Source of the DNA: Sva-07 sp963728355
GTDB taxonomy: Bacteria; Actinomycetota; Acidimicrobiia; Acidimicrobiales; Ilumatobacteraceae
NCBI GenBank assembly: GCA_963728355.1
Contig: CAVSJQ010000013.1
Location: forward strand, 112,646-176,645
Reading direction: 5' to 3'
Length of the DNA stretch: 64,000 nt
Of this stretch, positions 29,534-37,649 are shown in pieces. Positions within the stretch are counted from its first letter, which is position 1, and each line of letters opens with the position of its first letter. Under the pieces are notes generated by a model. It was not told where the DNA came from, ran no database searches, and saw nothing but the letters and a program-made list of their open reading frames with translations. A program made the translations under genes and the position numbers.

Positions 29534-30796
29534 ATGGTCGACGCCGTGATCGACGCCGGTGTCGACCGGAAGGAGCTGCAGCGCCGGACCTTGCGTTCGC
29601 TGCGACTGGCGCAGGTGCCGGGTCAGGCGGCGGTCGCTGGGATGGTCGCCGTCGTGTCGCTGCTTGCGAGCGACCTGCTCGGCTCGGACCGCCTCGCCGG
29701 CATGGGCAGTGCCTCGTTCACGATCGGTGCGGCGTTCACGGCGATACCCCTCGCTGCATTCATGCGTCGGCGGGGACGGCGGGTCGGGTTGTCCCGCACG
29801 CTGCTGATCGGAGCGCTCGGTGCATCGATCGCAGCAACCGGCGGACAGCTCCGCTGGTTCCCGTTGTTCCTGATCGGGATGGTGGCCTTCGGTGCCGGAC
29901 AAGCAGCAACGCTCCAGCAGCGTTACGTCGCCGCCGACCTCGCCGAACCGGATTCCCAGGGCGCGTCGATCGCCGCCATCGTGTGGGTCGGCACGCTCGG
30001 CGCTGCGCTCGGTCCGCTGCTGACGCCGTTCGAGAAGTCGGTGGCCGAACGCCTCGGGTTCGACGAGTTGATCGGCCCGTTCCTCTTCGCTGCGGCTTTC
30101 TTCCTGCTGGCCGCATCGGTGATCTGGATCCGGTTGCGGCCGGACCCGCTCGAGGTGATCGGCGGCATCGACCCACACGCCGAACGGACGCGGTTGTTGC
30201 GGGTGGTGCGGGCGTCGTCGTCGGTGATCTGGGCATCGCCCGGCGCACGGCTCGGCATCGCCGCCATGGCGGCATCGCAGGCGGCCATGGTCGGGGTGAT
30301 GACGATGACACCGCCGCACATGAAGGATCACGGTCACGCCGACCTCTCGGCGTTCGTGATCGCGCTGCACATCGTGGGCATGTACGGCTTGTCGCCGATC
30401 GTCGGTCGATTCGTCGACCGCCACGGTGCGATCAGGGCGATCCGGTTTGGTGCGGTGATTCTCGGCGCCGGAACGATCAGCACGGTGCTCGCCGGTTACG
30501 TCCCGGTGATGATGTTCGTGGGGCTCTTCCTCCTCGGTCTCGGCTGGAGTTTCGGGCTGATCGGAGGCACCACCATCTTGACGGCGTCGGTCCCCGAGAC
30601 GTCACGCGTCGAGGTGCAGGGCACCGGTGACCTCACGCTCAGTCTGTGTGGCGCCGCAGCCGCACTCAGTTCCGGCTTCGTCAAGGCGTCGTTCGGGTTC
30701 CACCTCCTCGCCGACGCAGCGACCGCTCTGGCTGCGCTCCTCCTCGTTCTTACCTGGTACACCACGGCGATCGGTCGGTCCCGGTCGTCCGTGTGA
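29534..30796 (+). CDS. Major facilitator superfamily transporter
   Basis: A 420-residue membrane transporter with about twelve hydrophobic helices. After the second helix comes the MFS-type basic loop (FMRRRGRRVGLSR), and after helix 8 a similar loop (GRFVDRHGAIRAI). The substrate cannot be inferred; the layout resembles drug-efflux or metabolite MFS proteins. Start codons GTG 29531 and ATG 29534 are adjacent; I use the ATG. It converges with the AbiEi-like gene, 32 bp away. Confidence 0.82.
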   Translation: MVDAVIDAGVDRKELQRRTLRSLRLAQVPGQAAVAGMVAVVSLLASDLLGSDRLAGMGSASFTIGAAFTAIPLAAFMRRRGRRVGLSRTLLIGALGASIAATGGQLRWFPLFLIGMVAFGAGQAATLQQRYVAADLAEPDSQGASIAAIVWVGTLGAALGPLLTPFEKSVAERLGFDELIGPFLFAAAFFLLAASVIWIRLRPDPLEVIGGIDPHAERTRLLRVVRASSSVIWASPGARLGIAAMAASQAAMVGVMTMTPPHMKDHGHADLSAFVIALHIVGMYGLSPIVGRFVDRHGAIRAIRFGAVILGAGTISTVLAGYVPVMMFVGLFLLGLGWSFGLIGGTTILTASVPETSRVEVQGTGDLTLSLCGAAAALSSGFVKASFGFHLLADAATALAALLLVLTWYTTAIGRSRSSV

Positions 30797-30828
30797 CCGG
30801 ATGGTCGATCGCTTCCGGTGCGCACCGG

Positions 30829-31767
30829 TCAGCTCGCGGCACGCAGCAACAGTTGGGAGTGCAGTGACCGGATCTCGGCGATCGTTTCGTTGAATCGATC
30901 CTCGTACTGCGCCTTGGTGATGCGGGTGGTGATCCAACCGATCGTGGAAGCAGCCCGGTCGCGGGCGGCGTCGGCAGCGATGCCCGCCGTTTCGCGGTGA
31001 CGGGGGTGAAGATCGACTTCGATCGCCCAACGCAGGTGAGGGATGGCAAGATCGAAGCGAGCCTCGCCGTAGCCGGGAAGCTGGACCCGGTGCTGGCGGA
31101 CGAGACCCCGGACCGATGTGTGGTGCAGGGCGTCGGCGACCCGCACCTCCGGGTGGGACTCGGCCGCTCCGCCCGGCAGCCGGCGGTCGAGCGCCCGCAG
31201 GAACGCCCGAGCCCAGGGCCGTTGGGGGGACAGCCAGTCGACGGCGACAGCGAGCAGGTCGTCGTCGGTCAGCGATCCGTCGTGCGCAGCCTGCTCGATC
31301 ACCGACAGCAGATCGTCGGGGCCGAGCCATCGGGCCAGGTCGAACACCGTACGGGACCTGCTGGTGAGGCGGACACCGTCGCTGCGCTCGACGACGTCGT
31401 TCTGGTGGCGTGCGTCGGTGCGGTAGGGAACGACCCATCTCGAGATGGCCGGGTTGCTGGCCTTCGGGGCGATCACGTGGATCCGATGATCCGCCGGAAG
31501 CCGTCGAAGGCCCCACAGCCGACCTGCGGTCGGACCGGCGATGGCGACGTCAGGGCGGGCGAGACAGACCGCTGCGCATCGGCTCGACTCGCTGATCGGG
31601 GCGCTGGGAGTTCGGTACGCGCCCCGCAGAACCAGCTCCAGGTCGCCTGACTGCTGCAGGTGACGGAGGTCGCGGTGCGACATCCCCATCTGGAGGAGCT
31701 GGTCGACCGAGGCGGCGCCGTGCTGGCGCGCGAACACTGCGTGGGCTTGGGGTGTGAGGTGGACCAC
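30829..31767 (-). CDS. AbiEi-type N-terminal domain / DUF559-like endonuclease-fold protein
   Basis: 312 residues. The N-terminal part (about 1-60: FARQHGAASVDQLLQMG, then LVLRGAYRTP) resembles the winged-helix domain of AbiEi-type antitoxins. The C-terminal part (about 225-300) resembles DUF559/Vsr-like PD-(D/E)XK folds, with HPEVRVADAL, ARFDLAIPHLRWAIEVD and an HPRHRETA stretch. No cognate AbiEii toxin lies next to it, so it may be an orphan rather than a working toxin-antitoxin unit. The GTG start at 31767 has GGAGG six nt upstream; ATG 31785 is an alternative. Very similar architectures are common as multi-copy orphans in actinobacteria. Confidence 0.7.
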   Translation of the reverse strand: MVHLTPQAHAVFARQHGAASVDQLLQMGMSHRDLRHLQQSGDLELVLRGAYRTPSAPISESSRCAAVCLARPDVAIAGPTAGRLWGLRRLPADHRIHVIAPKASNPAISRWVVPYRTDARHQNDVVERSDGVRLTSRSRTVFDLARWLGPDDLLSVIEQAAHDGSLTDDDLLAVAVDWLSPQRPWARAFLRALDRRLPGGAAESHPEVRVADALHHTSVRGLVRQHRVQLPGYGEARFDLAIPHLRWAIEVDLHPRHRETAGIAADAARDRAASTIGWITTRITKAQYEDRFNETIAEIRSLHSQLLLRAAS

Positions 31768-31852
31768 ATCGAACCTCCGGGACATCGAGACGTCGGAGGG
31801 AGTCGGCGCAGACGACGCTAACGAGCCCGGTCGGTAGATCCTCGACCCCACT

Positions 31853-31899
31853 CGAGCGATGAGCGAAAAGCCCGCATTTCGGGCGGTTGGCTCATCGCT
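31853..31899 (+). repeat. GATGAGC palindromic element, paired copy
   Basis: CGAGCGATGAGCGAAAAGCC, inner stem GCCCG-CATTT-CGGGC, then GGCTCATCGCTT. The inner-stem change to GCCCG/CGGGC keeps base pairing. It lies upstream of the AbiEi-like gene. Confidence 0.85.
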
Positions 31900-31917
31900 T
31901 ACGGCGAACCCGGTGCG

Positions 31918-31960
31918 GCGATGAGCGAAAAGCCCGCATTTGGGCGGTTGGCTCATCGCT
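31918..31960 (+). repeat. GATGAGC palindromic element, second of the pair
   Basis: GCGATGAGC ... GGCTCATCGC, 65 bp after its partner and in the same orientation, near the 3' end of the rhomboid-like gene. Confidence 0.85.
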
Positions 31961-32004
31961 TTCCGTCGGACCCGGACGCGATGGGGCCGGCCGACGACGC
32001 TGCG

Positions 32005-32922
32005 TCAGCGGTTGCGGAGGCGTTTGCTGAGGTCGTTGAGGCGCTTCTTCTCGTCGCCGGTGAGCGAGTCCATCCCGTTGGCGCCGATCTTGTCGAGCAG
32101 TGCGTCGAGTTCGATCTGGTCCGCGATGGACGGTGCGCTGGGAGGAGGCATCGGTGCCGGTGCGTTCTTCCACGGGCCCTGCACGACCCCGCCGGGCTTC
32201 GACGAGCCGGACGAACGCGACGGCTTCGACTTCTTCTTGGTCTTCTTCGGGCGCCCGGACGACCCGACGCCGTCGAGCGGAAGGTGAGGGATCGGCCACC
32301 CGGTGGCCAACCCCAGCGACCGAGCGGCCACCAGCGCCACACCGATCGACACGAGCAGGAAGATCACCTGGCCGGTCTGGTCCGTCCCGGTGAACTGCAG
32401 GAGATTGAGGACCGTGAACACGGCAGCGAGCGCCCAAAGTGGAATGACCTCGAACCACTTCACGCCGGGGTAGGTCGCGGCATAGACCCAGATGCCGCCG
32501 AGGAACAGGTTGCTCAGCCCGAACTGGATCATGAAGTCGATGCTGTCGTCGAGCGGCCCGATCACCGTGAGGATCAGGGCCGGCACGATCGTGAGTGCCA
32601 GCACCCAGGTGAGGAACTTGGCGCGGCCGAACAGCGCCTCGAGTTGCTGGCCGAACAGCCAGAAGAAGACGATGCCGAGCAGCGGCCAGATCGCAGGCTC
32701 GGTAGCGACCGGCCACGTCACCAGGCGCCACACCTCGAAGTCGCGGACGAGGACGGGAGCGAACCACAGCCGATCCCACGCATCGCGGAACAGGCCCCAC
32801 AGGAACATCGACGCGACCGCCAGCGCACACAGGATGTCGGTGGTGGTGACGTCGAGGTTGCCCGCACGGAACCAGCCATCGTTCGGTCGGCGGCGGAAGA
32901 TGGCTGCGAACTGGTCGGACAT
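32005..32922 (-). CDS. Rhomboid-like membrane protein lacking the catalytic serine motif
   Basis: 305 residues with about five or six membrane helices between residues 30 and 215. The segment VWRLVTWPVA followed by WLFGQQLEALFGRAKFL matches rhomboid/derlin architecture. The expected GxSG motif reads GLSN, so intramembrane protease activity is unlikely. A basic Lys/Ser linker follows, and then a C-terminal motif (LDALLDKIGANGMDSL, then KKRLNDLS) typical of DUF6576-like tails on bacterial rhomboids. ATG 32922 lies 8 nt behind TACCGT. It is divergent from uvrC. Confidence 0.72.
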   Translation of the reverse strand: MSDQFAAIFRRRPNDGWFRAGNLDVTTTDILCALAVASMFLWGLFRDAWDRLWFAPVLVRDFEVWRLVTWPVATEPAIWPLLGIVFFWLFGQQLEALFGRAKFLTWVLALTIVPALILTVIGPLDDSIDFMIQFGLSNLFLGGIWVYAATYPGVKWFEVIPLWALAAVFTVLNLLQFTGTDQTGQVIFLLVSIGVALVAARSLGLATGWPIPHLPLDGVGSSGRPKKTKKKSKPSRSSGSSKPGGVVQGPWKNAPAPMPPPSAPSIADQIELDALLDKIGANGMDSLTGDEKKRLNDLSKRLRNR

Positions 32923-32930
32923 CGGGCATC

Positions 32931-32936
32931 ACGGTA
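32931..32936 (-). promoter_or_regulatory. Putative -10 box TACCGT of the rhomboid-like gene
   Basis: On the minus strand TACCGT ends 8 nt before the ATG at 32922. Confidence 0.4.
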
Positions 32937-32948
32937 TCCGCCCGTCCG

Positions 32949-32954
32949 TATGCT
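32949..32954 (+). promoter_or_regulatory. Putative -10 box TATGCT upstream of uvrC
   Basis: TATGCT ends 9 nt before an ATG at 32964 that opens a six-codon frame ahead of uvrC. Confidence 0.4.
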
Positions 32955-32963
32955 TGAGACGTC

Positions 32964-32984
32964 ATGAGGGTCCTGTCACGGTGA
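32964..32984 (+). CDS. Possible six-residue leader peptide MRVLSR upstream of uvrC
   Basis: An ATG placed at leaderless distance from TATGCT opens a frame of six codons ending in TGA, 4 nt before the uvrC ATG. uvrC itself has only a weak ribosome site, so coupling from this short frame is plausible. There is no other evidence that it is translated. Confidence 0.3.
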   Translation: MRVLSR

Positions 32985-32988
32985 AGTC

Positions 32989-34878
32989 ATGGTGAAACGT
33001 CCCCCGGCCGGCACGATCCCCGAGTCGCCGGGGTCGTACCAGTTCAAGGACGCACACGGCCGTGTGATCTACGTCGGCAAGGCGTCGAACCTCCGCCAGC
33101 GGCTGTCGAACTACTTCCAGTCCCCGGCGAACCTGCACCCCCGAACCGCTCAGATGGTCGAAACGGCCGAGTCGGTCGAGTGGACCATCGTGCGCAACGA
33201 GGTCGAGGCGCTGATGCTCGAGTACTCGCTCATCAAGCAGCACGACCCTCGATTCAACGTGCGCCTGCGCGACGACAAGAGCTACCCGTTCCTCGCCGTG
33301 ACGGTCGACGATCAGTGGCCGCGGGCGCTGGTGATGCGTGGTCGCAAACGCAAGGGCACCCGATACTTCGGCCCCTACGCCCATGCGTACGCCATCCGCG
33401 ACACCCTCGACCTGTTGTTGAGGTCATTTCCGATCCGTACGTGCAGCCCGGCCAAGTTCAACCAGCACGAACGGCTGGGTCGGCCGTGCTTGCTCTACCA
33501 CATCGAGAAGTGCGCCGGTCCCTGCGTCGGCGAGATCGAGGAGATGCCGTACCGCGAACTCGTCAACGAGCTGATCGACTTCCTCGACGGCGACACCGAC
33601 GAGATCGTCAACCGCCTCGAAGCCGACATGCAGGCGGCCGCGACCGACCTCGAGTTCGAACGTGCGGCCCGTCTACGCGACCGGCTGACGGCCGTGCGCA
33701 AGGCGATCGAGAAGCAGCAGATGGTCGCCGACCGCAACGAGGACCTCGACGTGATCGGGATCGCCGAGGACGAACTCGAGGCCTCCGTGCAGGTGTTCTA
33801 CGTGCGGCGAGGGCGAGTGGTCGGCCGCAAGGGGTTCGTGCTCGACAAGGTCGAGGAGCTGACGCCCGGGCGTCTGATCGACCGCATCCTCGAGTCGATG
33901 TACGGCGACGACCCGATCCTCGGCGTGCCCAAACAGGTGCTGGTGCCCTACGAGGCCGAGGAGCTCGAGACCTACGAGGAGTGGCTCTCCATGGGCCGAG
34001 GTTCACGGGTCCAGGTGCGCGTGCCCCAGCGGGGCGACAAGCGTGCGCTGCTCGAGACCGTCACCCGCAACGCCCAGGAGGAGTTCACGCGGCACCGCAT
34101 GCGTCGTGCCAGCGACCACAACTCGCGGAGCCGGGCGCTCACCGAGCTCCAGGACCATCTCGGCCTCCCTGAAGCTCCACTTCGCATCGAGTGCTACGAC
34201 ATGGCCCACCTGCAGGGAACCGACTACGTCGGGTCGATGGTGGTGCTCGAGGACGGGTTGCCGAACAAGCGGGAGTACCGCCGATTCAAGGTGAACGGTG
34301 TCGGCGGCGACGAGGTCGGCGCCAGTGACGACTACGCCGCCATGGCCGAGGTGGTGCGGCGGCGCCTGCAGGCGTATCTCGACGAACGCGACCGGCCCGT
34401 CACCGAACGGGGCGACACCCCCGGCAAGTTCGCCTATCCACCGCAGCTCCTGCTGGTCGACGGCGGCAAGGGTCAGCTCGGCGCCGCCAAGCGGGTGATC
34501 GACGAACTGGATCTTACCGACGAGATCCCGGTGGCCGGTCTCGCCAAGCGGTTCGAGGAGGTGTACGTCCCCGGCCGCAGCGAACCGGTGGAGATCCCTC
34601 GGGGCAGCGAAGCGCTGTTCATGCTGCAGCGCATCCGCGACGAGGCGCACCGTTTCGCGAACACGTTCCACCGCGAGCGACGCAGCAAGCGGATGACCTC
34701 GAGCGCGCTCGACGGGATCCCGGGGCTCGGCGAGGTGCGTCGCAAGAAGCTGGTCAAGGCGCTGGGCGGGGTCACTGCGGTCAAACGGGCGGAGCTGGAC
34801 GAGCTCAAGTCGCTCAGCTTCCTCCCGGACGCCGTCGCCGAATCGGTGTACGCGAGGTTCCACGCCCCGGCGACCTGA
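32989..34878 (+). CDS. uvrC: Excinuclease ABC subunit C
   Basis: UvrC makes both incisions in nucleotide excision repair. The 629-residue protein has an N-terminal GIY-YIG nuclease domain (about 10-90: GSYQFKD, VIYVGKASNLRQRL). It also has a Cys-rich zone (RTCSPAKFN, CAGPCVGEIEE), a UVR motif (about 215-235), the RNase H-like second nuclease (ECYDMAHLQGTDYVGSMVV) and a terminal helix-hairpin-helix pair (LDGIPGLGEVRRKKLVKALGG). Unlike uvrA and uvrB, no LexA box is visible upstream. In most actinobacteria rapZ, yvcK and whiA follow directly; here two unrelated genes intervene before rapZ. Confidence 0.97.
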   Translation: MVKRPPAGTIPESPGSYQFKDAHGRVIYVGKASNLRQRLSNYFQSPANLHPRTAQMVETAESVEWTIVRNEVEALMLEYSLIKQHDPRFNVRLRDDKSYPFLAVTVDDQWPRALVMRGRKRKGTRYFGPYAHAYAIRDTLDLLLRSFPIRTCSPAKFNQHERLGRPCLLYHIEKCAGPCVGEIEEMPYRELVNELIDFLDGDTDEIVNRLEADMQAAATDLEFERAARLRDRLTAVRKAIEKQQMVADRNEDLDVIGIAEDELEASVQVFYVRRGRVVGRKGFVLDKVEELTPGRLIDRILESMYGDDPILGVPKQVLVPYEAEELETYEEWLSMGRGSRVQVRVPQRGDKRALLETVTRNAQEEFTRHRMRRASDHNSRSRALTELQDHLGLPEAPLRIECYDMAHLQGTDYVGSMVVLEDGLPNKREYRRFKVNGVGGDEVGASDDYAAMAEVVRRRLQAYLDERDRPVTERGDTPGKFAYPPQLLLVDGGKGQLGAAKRVIDELDLTDEIPVAGLAKRFEEVYVPGRSEPVEIPRGSEALFMLQRIRDEAHRFANTFHRERRSKRMTSSALDGIPGLGEVRRKKLVKALGGVTAVKRAELDELKSLSFLPDAVAESVYARFHAPAT

Positions 34879-34911
34879 CGACTCGTCGGGGGTCCGTCGC
34901 CTTGTGTTCGG

Positions 34912-35823
34912 TCAGGCGAGCTGCGGGATCACGTCGGTCATCAGCAGGCGGTAGTTCGCCGATCGTTCGTCGGCGCTGGCACCCAAGGTGAAGTCCGGGA
35001 CGATGAATTCGTCGAAGCCGAGCTCGGCGTAGCGGCCCAACTGCTCGACGAGCGCATCGGCAGAACCGACGATCGAGCGAGGACCCATGTCGCCGTTGCG
35101 GATGTTCTCGGCGAGTTCGCCGCTGTCGCTGATGAAGACCAGCGCCTGCGCCGACTTCCACATCGTCGACGCGTCGCGGCCGACCTGCTCGCAGGCGGTG
35201 TGGAGCTTGTCGAGCGCACCGCCTGCCATGTCGGGGCCGCCCCAGGTGTTCCACTCGTCGGCGTGCCGTGCGGTGATGCGCAACATGCGTGGACTGCCCG
35301 TTCCGACCAGGATCGGCAGCGGCGACTGCACGGGCTTCGGGTCGCACGGTGCGTCGGTGATCTCGTAGTACTCGCCGCTGAAGTCGGTGCGTTCGTTGGC
35401 GAGCAGTGAACGGATGATCTGGATCGCCTCCTCGAAACGGGTGACCCGGGGGCCGGGCTCCTGCAACTCGATGCCGTACGCGTGATGCTCGTTGATCTGC
35501 CAGCCGGCCCCGATGCCGAGCACCATGCGACCGCCGGAGATGTGGTCGATCGTCGCCGCCCGGTTGGCGAGGAGCGCCGGGTGGTGTACCGAGGTGGGCG
35601 ACACCAGGGGACCGATCCGGATGCGCTCGGTGACGGCGGCGATGGCCGGCAGCATCGCCCAGCACTCGTTGACGTCGCCGGGCTGGATCGTCTCGCTGCC
35701 GGTGTTCGGCATGTAGTGATCGGCGTACCACATGCCGTGCCAGCCGTCGGCGTCGGCCAAGCGGGCGAGGTCGAGCACCTCTGCGGGTGGGCGTTCGGGG
35801 TTGGGCCAGATCGAGAACTTCAT
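34912..35823 (-). CDS. LLM-class (probably F420-dependent) oxidoreductase
   Basis: A luciferase-like monooxygenase-fold protein of 303 residues, probably using F420 or FMN. Typical features are the N-terminal MKFSIWPNPERP strand, the GMWYADHYMP segment, and GPLVSPTSVHHPALLANRAATIDHISGGRMVLGIGAGW. The conserved FEEAIQIIRSL and PILVGTGSPRMLRITARHADEWN stretches follow. Such enzymes are abundant in F420-producing actinobacteria; the substrate is unknown. The ATG at 35823 lies 6 nt behind TACGGT. It is divergent from the methyltransferase with only 24 bp between start codons, so the two may be co-regulated or mutually exclusive. Confidence 0.88.
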   Translation of the reverse strand: MKFSIWPNPERPPAEVLDLARLADADGWHGMWYADHYMPNTGSETIQPGDVNECWAMLPAIAAVTERIRIGPLVSPTSVHHPALLANRAATIDHISGGRMVLGIGAGWQINEHHAYGIELQEPGPRVTRFEEAIQIIRSLLANERTDFSGEYYEITDAPCDPKPVQSPLPILVGTGSPRMLRITARHADEWNTWGGPDMAGGALDKLHTACEQVGRDASTMWKSAQALVFISDSGELAENIRNGDMGPRSIVGSADALVEQLGRYAELGFDEFIVPDFTLGASADERSANYRLLMTDVIPQLA

Positions 35824-35829
35824 GGTCCG

Positions 35830-35835
35830 ACCGTA
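35830..35835 (-). promoter_or_regulatory. Putative -10 box TACGGT of the LLM oxidoreductase gene
   Basis: On the minus strand it ends 6 nt before the ATG at 35823. It shares the TA at 35834-35835 with the opposing -10 box. Confidence 0.5.
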
Positions 35836-35839
35836 GCCT
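35834..35839 (+). promoter_or_regulatory. Putative -10 box TAGCCT of the methyltransferase gene
   Basis: It ends 8 nt before the GTG at 35848 and overlaps the opposite-strand -10 box by two bases. Confidence 0.45.
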
Positions 35840-35847
35840 CGACCCTC

Positions 35848-36597
35848 GTGACGAACGCCTCCGACCGCACTCCGGCGGATCACGAGTTGTGGGAGGACCA
35901 CGCCGACTGGTGGATCGACGGGTTCACCGAAGGCGCCGATCCGGAGTACGTCGAGCAGATCCTGCCGCTCGCCGCCGCCGAACTCGCCGGTTTCGATCGC
36001 GTGCTCGACATCGGGTGCGGCGACGGCCAGATCAGCCGGGTCCTGGCTGCCACCGGCACCCGGGTGGTCGGCGTCGACCCGACGTGGAACCAGATCCGGG
36101 TCGCGCACGAGCGCGGCGGGGGAGCGGGCTACGCACGATCGGGAGCGGCGGCGCTCCCGTTCGCCGAGGAGTCGTTCGACGCCGCGGTCGCCTGCCTCGT
36201 GTTCGAACACATCGACGACGTCGATGGGGCGATCGCCGAGGTGGCGCGGGTGCTGCGCCCGGGCGCCCGATTCTCGTTCTTCCTCAACCATCCGCTGCTG
36301 CAGACGCCGGGATCGGGCTGGATCGACGACCACACCGTCGATCCTCCGGAGCACTACTGGCGGATCGGGTCGTACCTCGTCGAGCAGGACTCGGTCGAAC
36401 AGGTCGAGCGCGGGGTGTTCATCCGCTTCGTGCACCGTCCGCTCTCGCGCTATCTCAATGCGCTGGTCGACCACGGACTGGTCCTCGACCGCATGATCGA
36501 GCCCTCACCGCCTGACGGATTTCTCGACCGGGCCTTCGAGTACGCCGAGGCATCGGCCATCCCCCGTCTGCTGTACCTGCGGCTCCGACGCCGCTGA
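35848..36597 (+). CDS. Class I SAM-dependent methyltransferase (Methyltransf_11 type)
   Basis: 249 residues. SAM-binding motif I is VLDIGCGDGQISRVL; motif II has the acidic VVGVDPTWNQI; further motifs are ALPFAEESFDAAVACLVFEHIDD and VARVLRPGARFSFFLNHP. The C-terminal half (HYWRIGSYL, FVHRPLSRYLNALVDHGL) fits small-molecule methyltransferases. The substrate is unknown. The start is GTG 35848; the longer open frame upstream is antisense to the LLM gene. Two palindromic elements follow. Confidence 0.88.
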   Translation: MTNASDRTPADHELWEDHADWWIDGFTEGADPEYVEQILPLAAAELAGFDRVLDIGCGDGQISRVLAATGTRVVGVDPTWNQIRVAHERGGGAGYARSGAAALPFAEESFDAAVACLVFEHIDDVDGAIAEVARVLRPGARFSFFLNHPLLQTPGSGWIDDHTVDPPEHYWRIGSYLVEQDSVEQVERGVFIRFVHRPLSRYLNALVDHGLVLDRMIEPSPPDGFLDRAFEYAEASAIPRLLYLRLRRR

Positions 36598-36621
36598 CCC
36601 GCCGTCGCACCGATCCGGTGC

Positions 36622-36668
36622 CGAGCGATGAGCGAAAAGCCGGCATCTGGGCGGTTCGCTCATCACTG
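36622..36668 (+). repeat. GATGAGC palindromic element, paired copy
   Basis: CGAGCGATGAGCGAAAAGCC ... GGTTCGCTCATCACTGG, downstream of the methyltransferase gene. First of a pair 62 bp apart. Confidence 0.8.
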
Positions 36669-36683
36669 GATCGGCAAGGCAGC

Positions 36684-36728
36684 GGGCGATGAGCGAAAAG
36701 CCGGGATCTGGGCGGTTCGCTCATCGCT
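36684..36728 (+). repeat. GATGAGC palindromic element, second of the pair
   Basis: GGGCGATGAGC ... GGTTCGCTCATCGCT, same orientation. Its end merges with the 14-bp tandem repeats. Confidence 0.8.
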
Positions 36729-36781
36729 GAGTCGTGATGGCTGGGTCGTGGTCGCTGGGTGGTGATCGCTGAGTGGTGATG
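36726..36781 (+). repeat. Four tandem 14-bp units upstream of rapZ
   Basis: Units at 36726, 36740, 36754 and 36768 follow GCTGRGTSGTGRTS. The array ends 10 bp before the TAGGGT -10 box of rapZ, so it occupies the -35/upstream region. Confidence 0.75.
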
Positions 36782-36791
36782 AGGGGATCGG

Positions 36792-36797
36792 TAGGGT
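36792..36797 (+). promoter_or_regulatory. Putative -10 box TAGGGT of rapZ
   Basis: It ends 6 nt before the GTG start at 36804, a leaderless arrangement. Confidence 0.45.
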
Positions 36798-36803
36798 GAC
36801 GCC

Positions 36804-37649
36804 GTGGCCGACATCGTGCTGATCACCGGGCTCTCCGGCGCCGGCCGCTCCGGTGTGGCGGACGTCTTGGAGGACCTCGGCTGGTTCGTCGTCGACAACC
36901 TGCCGACGGCGTTGATCGGCACGATCGTCGAGCTCGCGGCGAAGCCGAACAGCGACATCGATCGGCTGGCGCTGGTCGCGGGTCGCCAACACGCCGAGGT
37001 GCTGAACAAGGTCGGAGAGCTGCGCGCGGCCGGCCACGACGTGCGCATGGTGTTCCTCGACGCTTCGACACCCGAACTCGTCCGACGTTACGACGCCACC
37101 CGCCGTCGTCATCCGCTGGCGGACGAGACCGACGGCCTCGTCGAGTCGATCGAGCTCGAACGCTCGATGCTCGAGCCGGTGCGTGCTGCGGCCGATCTGG
37201 TGATCGACACCAGCGGGCTGAACGTGCACCAACTCAAGGAGCGCATCGACCACGCCTTCGATACACCGTCCGGCTCGCGCCTGCAGGTGGCCGTCGAGAG
37301 CTTCGGGTTCAAGCACGGCCTCCCGCTCGACGCCGACATCGTGATGGACCTGCGGTTCCTGCCCAATCCGCACTGGGAGCCCGACCTGCGTCCGCTGACC
37401 GGCCATGACCCGAAGGTGCGCGACTACGTCCTCGAGACCGCCGTCGGCTCGGAGTTCGTCGATCGCTTCGACGAGTTGCTCGCCATGTTGGTGCCGCAGT
37501 ACCAGGCGGAGGGACGCAGCTACCTCACCGTCGCCGTCGGATGCACGGGCGGGCGGCATCGATCGGTCGCCGTCGCCGAGGAACTCGCGGCCCGGATGCG
37601 CCAACGCGGCTTCGCCGTGCGGGCGACGCACCGCGACGTCTCGATCTGA
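36804..37649 (+). CDS. rapZ: RapZ/YvcJ-family nucleotide-binding protein
   Basis: 281 residues. In E. coli RapZ is an RNA adaptor controlling GlmS; in actinobacteria the role is less clear. The N-terminal P-loop reads GLSGAGRS, with Arg where many homologues have Lys (an actinobacterial feature as I recall). It is followed by VLEDLGWFVVDNLP. The C-terminal half has FGFKHGLPLDADIVMDLRFLPNP and GCTGGRHRSVAVAEELA. The GTG start at 36804 follows a TAGGGT box. The usual downstream partners yvcK and whiA are absent; gap follows after 185 bp. Confidence 0.93.
   Translation: MADIVLITGLSGAGRSGVADVLEDLGWFVVDNLPTALIGTIVELAAKPNSDIDRLALVAGRQHAEVLNKVGELRAAGHDVRMVFLDASTPELVRRYDATRRRHPLADETDGLVESIELERSMLEPVRAAADLVIDTSGLNVHQLKERIDHAFDTPSGSRLQVAVESFGFKHGLPLDADIVMDLRFLPNPHWEPDLRPLTGHDPKVRDYVLETAVGSEFVDRFDELLAMLVPQYQAEGRSYLTVAVGCTGGRHRSVAVAEELAARMRQRGFAVRATHRDVSI

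Noticed and set aside
30815..30828. Perfect palindrome CCGGTGCGCACCGG between convergent genes
   Set aside because: No loop and no U tract; short GC palindromes are frequent by chance at this base composition.
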